A DNA stretch of 64,000 bases from Hyaloraphidium curvatum. Taxonomy: Eukaryota > Monoblepharomycota > Hyaloraphidiomycetes > Hyaloraphidiales > Hyaloraphidiaceae. The notes under the pieces are model-generated. The model made no database searches and was not told the origin of the DNA. It saw only the letters and a list, made by a program, of their open reading frames with translations. The position numbers were made by a program, and so were the translations under genes. The DNA is taken from positions 682,001-746,000 of the forward strand of contig JAIVFI010000011.1 in the NCBI GenBank assembly GCA_025558095.1, in the 5' to 3' direction. Of this stretch, positions 21,107 to 31,944 are shown in pieces. The stretch's first letter is position 1. The number at the start of each line of letters is the position of its first letter.

Positions 21107-22380
21107 CCTTCCTTCACAAATGCAAGCTGGGTGACCGTCCCGTAGCGGCTCTGCGGCACGATTGCGTAGTCCAAGGTGCTGTCCCGCTCGCCATCCTTTC
21201 CTGCGCGAGTTGTTGCCCCCGGCTCGAGGCGCCCATTAAGGATCACCAGCTCCTCCTCATGGCACAGTGCAAGAAGCTGTTTCCCTCTCCGATCCGTGCG
21301 CTGCCCCGACCGGATTACACGCTTTCCGAAGCTCGTGCCACGCACATCGCTGTTTGCCTCGCTTATCCCCACATGTGCGTTCAGGTCCCCGATCACGATC
21401 GGCATGTCGCACCCAGCCACAATCCCTGAGAACCTCGACCACAACTCGTCCTGTTGTGTGTGAGTATGTCCTGCATTGGCGTCGGCGGTATGTACGCCCC
21501 CAGCACATTCACTCCGCCGACTTGGATCTGCACGACATCCAGGATCGGGTCCAAGTCTGTCCGTACGGTGTGCGGTAGCTCCTTTCGCACAAAGACCGTC
21601 AACCCTCCTCCACCATGCTCCGAGCAGCTCTTCTCATAAACCTCGAAAGTTTCCAGTACCGCGGCAACCTCTGCATGGATGTCGTTGTTGCTCATATACT
21701 CCTCCCAAGTCCGCTTCTCGCCTTTGCCCGTCCACCTTGCTTCAGCGAAAACGACGATATCGTACTCTACAATGTGTAGCAGCAGCTCACGTATAAAGAG
21801 GCTCTTCTCGAGCTTCCGCTCAACGTTTTGGTACAGTATCTTGAGGCATGTCCGAGTCTCATTTTCCTAGCCGCGCGCAGCACGCTCTCCAGCGTTCCCG
21901 CGTGCAGTCTGGCGCATCTCCCAAAGCTCGCGCAACTTTGCTTCGATCTTTTCCATGGTGAGCGTCGTTTCCAGGCCTGTTTCCGGCGGCGTGTAGACGA
22001 TCTTCGGGCCGTCGCGGCGGGAGGGAATCCCATCCTTCTCCATCTGCTGGACCAGGTGGTACTGCGCAGTAGACCGGTTCTTCTGCATCCACGTCTTCTC
22101 GCGGCTCGCATACGCAGCCAGGTGCTTCAGGGCTCCAGCCTCGTTGAGCCGAATGAGCGTCTCACGGTCCTCCTCGGTCGAGAACGTGAGCTGGAGGTCA
22201 AAGGTGCGATCTCCTGTGAGGTACCACTTGTCCACCACGATCTCCTTGAGCGCATCGGTCCGCTGAACGAGCACCTCACGGTCCTTGTGGTCGTGCGGCA
22301 GGTCGAGGGCGCTGCACTTGAGGAGGTCACGGGCACCTTCTCCGGTCTTCGCACTTTCGGGCGCCCGGCGGATCCTCCCT
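21107..22380 (-). mobile_element. LINE D 5' region: ORF1-like segment and AP endonuclease
   Basis: On the minus strand a roughly 170-residue region (EEDRETLIRLNEAGALKHLA, ASREKTWMQKNRSTAQYHL) ends in a TAG. Endonuclease follows: LKILYQNVERKL, VVFAEARWTGKGE, GGGGLTVFVRKEL, VIGDLNAHVG and LDYAIVPQSRYGTVTQLAFV. The reading needs two frame changes. It is interrupted after AFVKEG by the TRIM. The 5' boundary at about 22380 meets LINE E, so the true 5' end may be lost. Confidence 0.8.
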
Positions 22381-22382
22381 TT

Positions 22383-23143
22383 ACAGCTGACCCTGCATTG
22401 TACCTGCTCTACAAGGAGCTCAAGATCGAGGCACTGAAGGGGTGCTGGTGTACAGCTGGAACTGGGCTGCCTTCCTGAGGGAATTGCTTGTGTACTATGG
22501 TGGAGAGGAGGGGAGGGAGATGTGGGAGAAGGACACTTTTTCATGGGCCAAGGAGACTGTCGAGAATCTTGTGAAAGGCAAGTTCAGGGAGATCAATGCC
22601 CAGAAGCTCAAGGACAACGACAAGCTGCACTTCTGGAGGATGTGTGGCATGACCTTTGGTCATATTGCACCGTCGCTGATCCGGGTGGAGAAGCACCGGA
22701 GGGACGTCCAGAAGCTGCTCTGCTCTACCCACGACCTGGAGGTGGAGACAGGCAACCACCAAGGACTTGAGGTGCAGCAGAGGATATGCAAACATGACTG
22801 TGAGCACATTGGAGATGAACAACACTTTCTGTTCCACTGTTCAGCAAATGCAGAGCGGCGCCAGAAGCTGCAGACCAGACTGGAAGCACTGGGCCGCGAG
22901 TGGAACATGGAGACCTGGCTCTGGGCTCTTAGCATCAAAGAGTTCGAGCCCACGATCAAAGTGAGGTGGCAAAAGGAGAAGGCCCTCAACTCCATTGCCA
23001 GCTTCATCTCAAAGTCCATGAAGGACAGAAAACAGGGAAAATGAAAAAGATGCACGATGACAAACTTCAAATTAGCAGCAAACTGATGGTGTAAACAGCG
23101 GCCAAGCCAGGGGCAGGTCCGGGTCACCAACACTATTCTATTC
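22383..23143 (+). mobile_element. LINE copy E, 3' end only
   Basis: Begins at ADPALYLLYKELKIEALKG and runs to the LINE 3' terminus, GGTCACCAACACTATTCTAT then TC. It retains the Cys/His region (CKHDCEHIGDEQHFLFHC). It lies against the 3' end of the beta-lactamase-like gene on the other strand and overlaps its stop codon. It could be the remainder of LINE A, but about 440 bp between the FADD motif and this start are missing. Confidence 0.85.
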
Positions 23144-24779
23144 AAACTCCAGGGCGGAGTAGGTCATTGCCTCTAGCTGAGCTTGAACGTTGATCCAGGC
23201 AGCAGTCTCGTGATGGGTCATGAAAACTGCATAAAGCTTCGTGACTGGATCGATCCACTGCAAAATCCGCATCAATGATGAAACGGAGTCCTCAAATGCA
23301 TAATAGCAGGAACCACCAACCATGTGTGTTGTCCATGCTCCACCCCACGAATATGTCCCCTTGCGGCATGGCCACCCAATGAAAGCTTCATCAACTATGA
23401 CAGATGAGCAGAGACCATATCCTTTGCCAAGAGCTTTGGGGCCTCCGGGAAAGTTGAACGGCATCGTTCCCAGGGGTGCATGGTCCATCGAAAAGAGCGC
23501 AACCGTGCGAGGAGACAGAATCCGGGCCCCGTTTAGCTTGCCACCATTGACCATCATCTGGCAAAACTTGGCATAGTCCGCAAGGGTGGAGAAGAGGCCG
23601 CCTCCACCAGAACAGAAAGGAGGTTCCGAGGGTGGAGGAAGGAACGGTCCTGCGATCTCACGTCGGACAAGCGGCGCATCGGGAAGCTTCATGCGGGTCC
23701 TTGGGTCCACGTCATGGCCGTAGAGCGGCATGAAACGGTCGAGCTTTTCGGGAGGGATGTGGAAAGCAGTGTCATTCTGCAATTCAAAGTCAGTGAGATG
23801 TTCAGTCATCACCGCAGCAGCAGGAAAGAACAAACCATGCCAAGGGGCTTGAAGAGCCTCTGTTCCAAGAACTGACCCAAGCTCTGCCCCGTGATTGCTT
23901 CGATGATGATTCCGAGGAGAGATGTGCTCTCGCCGTACCTGAAGGAGGAATCATTAGCTTCTGCGTGTGCCATGGAAGGACCACAGAACTCACTTCCATC
24001 TTGCTCCGGGCTGGAACGCAAGCGGGACCGCGCACAGGTCTGCGATCACATCCTTGCCCGTCTTTGGCCGTCCAAGCTCCTTGGCGCTCCTCTCCCTTTG
24101 CTTCACAAACATCGCATCCGTGGGTTCCAGCGCCATGTATCCGAAAGGGAGCCCGCTTGTGTGCGTGAGCAAATGGCGAATAGTGATGTCTGTCTTCAAA
24201 GGCTCCGTCACGAGCGAGGCGTCGGCCCCGGAAACGTAGACGCGCAGATCGGCAAGCTGGGGCATGACGTTCTTGGCCGGCGTGTTGATTGTGAGCCTGC
24301 CCTCTTCGACGAGGATCATCTGAAACGGTCGCAAGGTGGGTCAATGGTCGGCTTGCTTCCAAATTAGCCCCAGATCGGCGCCCACTATTGCGACGCCGAC
24401 GATTGGCTTCGTCATGCTCATGATCCGGAAGAGGGCGTCTTCACCCATCGCGATGCCTTGCTCCCGGTCCCGCATGCCGACGTGCTCTCGTAGAACATCC
24501 TCGCCGTCGCAGTTGAGGAGAAAGGACACGCCCGCAAACGTTCCGTCCTCGACGCGGGACTTGAGAAGGCCCCTCAGCTTGTCGAGCCGCGAAGCAGAGA
24601 AACGGGCGGCACCCGTCGGACCGGCGGCTGCGGCGGAATGGTTGAGAAGTGCACCCGACAGGAGCCGGTCTGCGGTGGGCTGCACCTGCGCGGCCAGCGG
24701 CCGAGGCCGGCACAGATCCGCCGACGGCCCCCACGGCCACCAATGCCGGAGAATCGGAACTGCCGGACGCGTCCGGCAT
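23138..24779 (-). CDS. Beta-lactamase-family serine hydrolase
   Basis: Class C beta-lactamase/esterase fold; fungal members act as esterases or transacylases on small substrates. Exons 24686-24779, 24386-24627, 23994-24319, 23836-23938 and 23138-23776 give 467 residues. The SxxK nucleophile motif is SMTK (in FRIMSMTKPIVGVA). Also visible are RHLLTHTSGLPFG, RWKYGESTSLLGIIIEAITG (the Tyr of the Y-x-N position, here YGE), and GGLFSTLADYAKFCQMM. The first exon is inferred from a good donor and matching phase. The last codons and the TAG stop (23138-23140) lie in the tail of LINE E, so the native C-terminus was probably slightly altered. No signal peptide is evident. Confidence 0.85.
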
Positions 24780-25261
24780 CTCAGCGTTGTGCTTGCTCGC
24801 CAGAAGCAGATGGGATTCACGAGTTACGGGCAGGGGCACTTTTCAGAGAGATCAGAGAGTGGGAGACAAAGGGACAGGGCTGGTCGGCCAACCCGGCACT
24901 GTGGCTAATTCCCCGCCTCGGTTGCGACACCTCCCATTTTCCTGCCCGATCCGAAAGACCCTGCGCCAAGATCAAATGCTTTGATAGCGCTCGCCAGCTC
25001 CCGGTATGCCCTGCGAGCCTGGGAAGCTACCCATGGCTGACGGTATCTTGATCAAGCTTCCCCAGAAGTCCCGAAGCTCGCAGGACTGAAATTCTCTCGT
25101 CCTTGCGAGCCCGAAGCACATTCATTAGTTGGCACGAGTACGGATCGTTCGGGTGCGTGGGGGTGCAGCATGGTCTTAGGACTTGCGCGCGGCTTGCGGC
25201 CTTGCGGCCGGCGGCGGGGCTTCGGTTGATCACCCATCACCCTCGCGCGCGCTCTGGCGCG
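24780..25261. promoter_or_regulatory. Divergent intergenic region, beta-lactamase-like gene and VTC4
   Basis: 482 bp between two start codons facing away from each other. No ORF, repeat or named element could be recognised. Confidence 0.45.
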
Positions 25262-27884
25262 ATGAGGTTCGGGGAGGAACTGGCCGAGTTCAAATCCAAA
25301 TCTCCATACGCGGCATACTGCGGTGCGTCGCGAGGACGCGCTTCGGCGCGTGTCCCTCGACGCTGATGTTGCGCTGCACCTGTCGTTCTGGAAAATCGGC
25401 CGCATCGACCCCTCTACCCCCGGTTGGACAGTGGACTACGATGGCCTCAAGAAGGAAATCAAGGACGGAGAGGATCGCGGGGATTTTGGGGAGGAGAACG
25501 AGGCCATATTCCTCCGGAGGCTTGAGGACGAATTGGAGAAGGTTGGACCTGGCCGCGACGAGCCGAGCGGGATGAGGCACCAACGGCTTCCGTTGTGCGG
25601 CATTTCCAGGTCACGGGCTTTCACCAGATGAAGTCGGAGGAGCTCGAGCAACGGCTCACACACCTGGAGCTCCTGGTCGAGGACGCCGGCCAGGCGGACA
25701 AAGGCGCCGACAAAAACCGGCTAGATCGGATAGAGGAGGAGCTGGAACTATGCAGCGGTCTCCTGACGGCTCTCGATCGGTACACGAAGATGAACTACAC
25801 TGCCTTCCTTAAGGTGGCGGCCGTGGAGGCGTATCCGCTCTCGGACGCGATCTCATGGGTTTCGGCCCCAGATTTTGAAGAAGCACGACAAGCTGACCAA
25901 CTTTCAATTGCGGACCATGTTCATGATGGTGCGAGAGTGGTAGCGCCGCCGCCAAGTCCTTCTCTGATCCGTGTTTCTCGGCAGCGGATGGCTTATCGAC
26001 CGTTTTACGCGGTCAGCTTCGACGATCAGCTTCTTCTGCTGTCGAAGCTATACTCGGCGTTGAACAGCCTACGGAGCGGTTATCAATCCAGCTTGTCGGG
26101 CGGCGCGGTCGACGCGTCGATCCGGCGGAAACGAAAGTTCTGGGTTCATCCAGGTCTGTTCTGGTCCCCGTTGCGCCACCACCTCGTTGTTCCTGACTGT
26201 GCTGTGTGCAGACAACGTGACGGAGGTCAAGATCGAGATCCTGAAGCACCTCCCCGTGATCGTGTTTGCTCGGCAAAAGGCCGATTACGACCCCGGTGTC
26301 TCCTCCATTTACTTTGACAACGACGCCTTCGAATCGTACAAGGACCGCGTGATGGAGGCCCAGGAGTCGGAGCTCATCCGGGTCTCCTGGCCAGGGCAGC
26401 CGGGACAGGATCTTTCGGATTCCAAAGTGCGCGTGGAGCGGAAACGGAAGGGGCCCGGAGGCATCACAGAACGTTTCGAGCTCAAGGAGAAGTACCTCAA
26501 GGACTATCTGGCGGGGACGTGGACCATGGCTGCGAAGTTGGAAAAGAAGCGGAGCCGTGGCACCACCCCAGAAGGCGAGATTGCCGCCTTGGAAGAGCTC
26601 GCCAGCGGCATCCAACGGTCGGTGCTGGATCGGAAGCTGCGACCAGTTCTGGGCGTGTACTACAACCGTAAGGTGGCCACCACGGGCTGCGGGATCGGCG
26701 TGCTCACCTCGGGAATCCCAGGCACGGCGTTCCAACTGATCGGCGACGATACCATGTCCGTTTCGCTGGACACAGAAATCGCCTTTTTCCGGGAGGACAG
26801 TACTGGGGTGGACAGGACCGCCGGCGGTTGGCGCCGAGCCGACGTCACGGACCCTTATCCCTTCAAATCTCTTCCCAAGGATGAGTGCAACGTCTTCCCG
26901 TTTGCGGTGCTGGAGATCGACTACATCCTTCCTCCGGGCGTGGACGATCCGGCCTGGATGCAGAACTTGGTGCGGAGCGGCGCCGTGGAACCCGTGCCCC
27001 GCTTCTCCAAGTTTGTCCACGGGCTAGCGGTGCTGATGGAGGATGCCGTGCCACTGCTGCCGAATTGGCTGGTAAGGGGCCGAAAATGGGCACTGGTCGT
27101 TCGTCCCGCTGATGCTCCGCGTAGCCACAACTGGACAGGGACATCCGGAAGATGGCGTCGAGCCGGTCCCTCCAGCAGCTTCCCGAAGCTGATGTGGACG
27201 AAATTGACACTGCCGACGACGTCGACATCGTGGAGGACGCGGAGGAGGACGGCGAGGAAGATGGCGGCGAAGAGGTGGACGTGTACGAGGCCACTCCAGC
27301 GGCGGGCGGCCGGACAAGCGGTCCGACGCCGGGTGGCCCATCGGGTGCTGCGGAGGAAGGGAGAGTCGGATTGCTGGCAAAGCCGGGGCTGCGAAAGAAG
27401 CGTGTGGCGGTGCCCGTGCGGGTCGAGCCCAAAGTGTTCTTTGCCAACGAGCGGACGCTACTCTCGTGGCTCAGATTCGTGGGTGCTCTCGACGCGGCGC
27501 CTGCATCCGCATCTCTTGACGTCATCTGCCATTCAGACAATCGTTCTCGGCGGTCTTGCGATCGGTATGCTCAACTTCAGCGATAGAGTTGGGCAGGTCA
27601 CTGGTGAGTCAGCGCAATCCCCAGCACCACGCTACGCCTGACGTCGTCCCTCAGGCGCCCTATTTTCCATCGTTGCCATGGGCATAATGCTCTATTCCTT
27701 TGCTCTCTATGTGTGGCGGACGCGGATGATCGAAATCCGCTACGCGGGACCGTACGACGACCGGATAGGGCCCATCGTAGTTGTGGTCGCCCTGTTCACG
27801 TGCGTGCTCGTGAACTTGTGGCTGCGGTTCGACGGGGGCATCCAGGGGGTGCTCAAGCTGTTCTATCCTGATGGAGAGCTCTGA
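25262..27884 (+). CDS. VTC4: Vacuolar transporter chaperone 4-type polyphosphate polymerase
   Basis: Makes inorganic polyphosphate from ATP at the vacuole membrane and translocates it. Nine exons (25262-25322, 25432-25541, 25610-25813, 25872-25928, 25985-26153, 26212-27071, 27125-27478, 27537-27603, 27655-27884) give 703 residues; yeast Vtc4 has 721. Domains in order: SPX ([36 protein letters not shown]), VTC polymerase tunnel domain ([62 protein letters not shown]), an acidic linker, and a DUF202 domain with three membrane segments. The assignment to VTC4 rather than VTC2/3 rests on retained basic polymerase residues and is less sure than the family. All junctions restore family sequence, including [14 protein letters not shown]. 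Confidence 0.9.
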
Positions 27885-27952
27885 CATGGACGATGGAGCG
27901 TTGTTGGGGTGTTGATTCAATCTACTTTTTCTCCCTTTGTCCCCCAGAGCGA

Positions 27953-28804
27953 TCATGCCTTCTTCTCCTCCGTGCCCTCGTTCATCTTGTACCAAACAAA
28001 CGCAACGATGATAAGAATGGGGATGACAAGACGCAGCATGCTGCAAACAGGGTATCGTTCCAGGGCAGAGAAACGGCGCGGGTGGGGGCGAGACGTCAGG
28101 CGGAGGAGGAAGCGGTTCGCAACCGCAGGCATCGGCGCATCAGAGGAGGACGCATTTGCTTCGTGGTCAACGAGCGTCCTTCGTCACACACGGTGCGGCC
28201 GCCGGTCCGGCTGATCAACTCACGAAGCGGTGTCCTGTTTCGGCGTCGGCATGGCCGAGGGGGTCACGTGCGCCTTGCTCTTCTTTGCCGGCTTGGCCTC
28301 CTGTCGATGCGGGGCCCGCATCGTCAGGAACTTGGCCGGCGCAACGGACGGGAGACACTCGGGGGATCACCACCCACCGTGTCCGAAATGTTGCCGATGT
28401 ACCACTTCTTCAGGAGATTCCGGGCATCATCCGAGTGCCCAATCTCCTCGAATGCCTCGGTGGCATCCTGGCCTGGAATGTCGGGCGGGGTCAGGGCCCG
28501 CGGGGCGGGCGGAGGGAGAAGGGGAACGAACCGGCCTGTTCCAAAAGCACCTCCTCACCGCCAGGGTGCTGGAGAGTTGGAACGCATCCGATGAGCCCAA
28601 TTTCGACGGGAAGAAGCGCGAATCCTGGGTACCTCGTCCAGGAACTTGGTGACGTCTGAACGGGTCGGGGATCAGCACACCGAGAATCGAATAATGTGGC
28701 CGCCGAGGCCCACCGAAGACGCGTCCGTCGATCGCGACCCAGATGTCGGACCGCTTGTTGTGCTTCTCCAGGTCCGCCCACGTGTAGACCTTCTGGTCGG
28801 CCAT
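27953..28804 (-). CDS. CYB5: Cytochrome b5, tail-anchored
   Basis: Small haem protein donating electrons to desaturases, sterol enzymes and P450s at the ER. Six exons (28714-28804, 28633-28655, 28532-28568, 28378-28472, 28224-28300, 27953-28040) encode 136 residues. The haem ligands are the His of HPGGEEVLLEQAG and of IGHSDDARN. The start is MADQKVYTWADLEKHNKRSD. The last exon supplies the tail anchor MLRLVIPILIIVAFVWYKM followed by NEGTEEKKA, typical of ER tail-anchored forms. An exon-5 read-through would end without an anchor. Exon 2 is only 23 bp and the last intron is 183 bp. Confidence 0.93.
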
Positions 28805-29288
28805 GGCTGCGGCGGCAAATCCGCGGGGGTCGGCGGGAACGGGCGAGGGCGGCGCGGCGCCGGCGGATCGCGTGGAAATGCGGCGGGAGACGGTTCCGCG
28901 GCGGCGGCGACGCGTGCCGCGGCGTAGGCGGGGGACCGCACGGCGGGGCGGAGTGTGGGGGCGAAACGCGCGGTGAGCGGCCCGCCCGGCGAGGGAGCGC
29001 AACGGCCGCGGCGGCGCGAACCTGCTCGGCTTGACGATGGCTGGACACGGAGATGGAGACGGAATCCAGACGTGCGGAGGTGCGCCGACCAGTGAGTCAA
29101 AAGCGAGTGAGAAGACGGTGAGAAGACGGTCTCGCCCCCGAAACGATGATCGCCCGCTCCGTTGCCGGTCCGAGCGCCACATCATATGCAGCCAACGAAG
29201 ATCGGTATTCGGTATGACATCAAGAGCAATAAACTACGGCCGCTGCCATGCCGGCCCCGACGAGATCGAGCGCAGCCCGCACCGCCGG
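28805..29288. other. Intergenic region upstream of cytochrome b5
   Basis: 484 bp between two minus-strand genes. It contains an 11-bp tandem duplication GTGAGAAGACG at about 29107-29128. No coding evidence on either strand; it presumably holds the CYB5 promoter and the 3' UTR of the next gene. Confidence 0.4.
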
Positions 29289-30685
29289 CTACGGTTCAAG
29301 CGGTGTCCGGAGCGTGGCCGATGTCGGCGCCCGCTGCAGCCCGTTGACCGAGCTGTGCACATCCACGACTTCCGCCGCGCTGACCCCGGACACTGCGGAA
29401 CGGGACCGTCAGTGGAATGTTTTGCGGCCGCGGTGACGATCGTCTCCCACCTAGCTTCGACAGACCCTGCCCAAAGTTCGTGAGGCAGACGACGAGCGTC
29501 GCCAGCGTCAGACAGAGGAAAAAGAGGGATATCGATGCTGCAGAGAGCGGATGTCAGGGGGACTTGAAGGAGAGCAGCACACACCAACGCACCGAAGAAT
29601 GTCAGGTACTTCCAGGTGTACTCGAACCGCGCGTACTGCGACGGGCTCAGCACCTGCACGAGCTGGAAAACAAAGTAGGCGACGCAGAGGAGGATGGCGA
29701 CGAAGAAAGTGACGGCCACGACGAGGTCCTCCTTGCGCACGCCCCAGATGCCCAGCATGACGATGCCGAGGAAGACGGGCATGGCAAAGACGGTCGCCCA
29801 GAACTCGGGCTCGTTGGGGGCGACCTGCAGGATGACGTACTGCACGGCGTAGGCCAGCCCGAAGAAGACGTCGAACTTGAGGCACACCAGGAGGACCTCG
29901 TACCAGCGGTACATGTCTGGAGCGAGGAGTTGGGTGATGAAACAGAATCGAGGCAGCCGAGGGGCAGTTGGGGAGAGCCGAAACCCGTCAGGGGAGCAGG
30001 AGGAACGGCGGCCCAGCGAACCCACTCCGCATCCTCGGCTCCGGCCCAATCTTCTTGTACACCTTCCAGCTGAACTCCTGGTACAGCTTGTAGGCGAAAA
30101 AGACGTACAGAACGCAGAAGATGCCGATGACGATGGGGATGATGTAGAGCGCGGGCCGGATCGACTGCAGCGCGCCCTCGTCCGTCACGTCCGCCATGAG
30201 CAGCGGGTCGTCCAGCAGCGCGGCGACCTGGAAGTACTGGAACACGGCGTACCCGAGGCACACGAAGTTGAACAGCACGAAGCCGGCGATCTGCACGGTG
30301 TTGCGGTTCCATATCTGGCCACGGGCTGGGATGAGCTCCGGCGAGCGCTGCAGGGCGGCGCTACCCACGGCATCGGCACCGAATCCCGCCTGGTACAGCT
30401 GCGACACGCAGAACACGATGAGGTACGTCGGCGTGCCGCGCGCGGGCGTGTCAGCGACGAGGTCCGCGTTGCGCAGGAACAGCGCGGTCGTCGCGGCGGC
30501 GAGCGTGACGGTGACGACGGCCTGCACGACGGCGCACAGCAGCATGAGCCGCCCGTACGTCGACGTGGGAAACGGCTGCCGACGTGTGAAATTGGGGTGC
30601 GAAGGGGCGCGAAGGGCGGGGCGGGCGGCGCGCGGGAGACGTCAGGGCGGCCCCGGCGGGCGTGCGCGGCGCCGCGCACCCGCAT
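29289..30685 (-). CDS. UPF0658 Golgi apparatus membrane protein
   Basis: Fungal multi-spanning membrane protein of unknown molecular function, localised to the Golgi in fission yeast. Predicted exons 30680-30685, 30026-30575, 29593-29916, 29451-29537 and 29289-29392 give 356 residues. About eight hydrophobic segments are visible, including MLLCAVVQAVVTVTLAAA, LYIIPIVIGIFCVLYVFFA and VVAVTFFVAILLCVAYFVF. The family block KIGPEPRMRNMYRWYEVLL spans the second intron. The six-base first exon (Met-Arg) is inferred from phase and a GTGCGC donor; translation could instead begin at the internal Met at 30545. The C-terminal exon pair is also inferred. Confidence 0.8.
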
Positions 30686-31259
30686 GGTCTCGAAACGAAG
30701 CGTTTGATGGGCCGCGCAGGATTACATGCCGGGTCGGCAGGCGCCGGCAGCTTTCGCTATGGCGGTTGGAACGAACCCTGCTGCGGCGTCGGCAACACGG
30801 GGGACGATGTCATCACCTCAAACGCTCGTCCTCCCCTCGAGCCCAGCCTGCGCCCTCTATCGCCACTGCAAAGTCATCTTCATTCATTCTCAAGTCACCC
30901 TGACTGCTTTCCGAGACAGACCAGATGCTCTGCAGCCCGCGTGGTGGTGCGATGCATACCGATCATCCTTTCTTTGCCGATGGAGCTGTGCAGGCCAGGC
31001 CCTGCGAGCTTCAGACACGACTCGAGAGACGTCCACGCTTACTGATGGCCAGTCTTTCAAGCTGGCGATCTTGTGAGGCGGTCAATCTCCCCGCCGCCGT
31101 GTAATTTGTCGATCCCGGTCGTGTGATCAGCTAGCGGGACAGCGGGAGGCATTCCGAAAAGAAACCTTCATTCCTCGGCTTCGGCACGCCCTTCCTCTGC
31201 TTCGACACCATCGCATCGCTTGCGGCACCGCTCTACTGGAGGACTTGCGCTCGCGGGCG
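30686..31259. promoter_or_regulatory. Divergent intergenic region, UPF0658 gene and MoaE
   Basis: 574 bp between opposing start codons. The half nearer the UPF0658 gene is GC-rich; the centre is less so. No ORF with family features and no repeat found. Confidence 0.4.
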
Positions 31260-31919
31260 ATGGAGACGCTCGAGGACGCCACGCCCGCCGGCGGCCGCAG
31301 CCGCGTCGCGATCTCCGAGCAGCCGATATCGTCGGCGTCCGTGGCCGACGCCGTGCGCGACGACGCATGCGGCGCCATCTCGCTCTTCGAGGGCACCACG
31401 CGCGACACGTTCGGCGGCCGCCGCGTGCTCCGCCTCGAGTACGAGGCGTACGTGCCGATGGCGCTCAAGGAGATGATGAAACTGTGCAGCGAGGCGCGCG
31501 AAAGGTGGCCGGAGCTGGTGCACGTCGCGGTAGATCACCGCATCGGCGTGGTGCCCGTCAGGGAGCCGTCGGTGGTGATCGCCGTGTCGAGCCCGCACCG
31601 GAGGGATGCAATCGCCGCGTGCGAGTGGCTCATCGACGAGCTCAAGGCCCGCGTGCCCATATGGAAGAAAGAGTGGTACGAAGGCGAAGATAGCGCATGG
31701 AAGGTCTGTGGGGTGCTTTGCGGGCAGGGCGAAGGCGATCTCATGCCTTTGTGGCCATCCCAGATGAATGCCGAGTGCGTGGGCTGCAGTACTCGGAGAC
31801 CGGAGCGAGCAAACGGGCACGGACACGGCCATGGCCATTCGCACGAGCCGGGCCATCACCACCATCACCCCGGGGGCGATGCGGCCGTGGCGGACCACGC
31901 TGCCAACGCCGGCGCGTGA
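31260..31919 (+). CDS. MOCS2B: Molybdopterin synthase large subunit (MoaE/MOCS2B)
   Basis: Catalytic subunit that, with the small thiocarboxylated MoaD partner, converts precursor Z to molybdopterin. Exons 31260-31703 and 31764-31919 give 199 residues; the 60-bp intron is in frame and stop-free. Family blocks: CGAISLFEGTTRDTFGGR, LEYEAYVPMALKEM, HRIGVVPVREPSVVIAVSSP, CEWLIDELKARVPIWKKEWY (catalytic Lys) and DSAWKMNAECVGC. The ATG at 31260 is used. The tail is unusual: about 35 residues with repeated HG dipeptides, five consecutive His and more, absent from typical MoaE. Converges on the ELL-like gene with only 25 bp between stops. Confidence 0.9.
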   Translation: METLEDATPAGGRSRVAISEQPISSASVADAVRDDACGAISLFEGTTRDTFGGRRVLRLEYEAYVPMALKEMMKLCSEARERWPELVHVAVDHRIGVVPVREPSVVIAVSSPHRRDAIAACEWLIDELKARVPIWKKEWYEGEDSAWKVCGVLCGQGEGDLMPLWPSQMNAECVGCSTRRPERANGHGHGHGHSHEPGHHHHHPGGDAAVADHAANAGA

Positions 31920-31944
31920 AAACTCTCTCTAGGGGACCCGGGCT

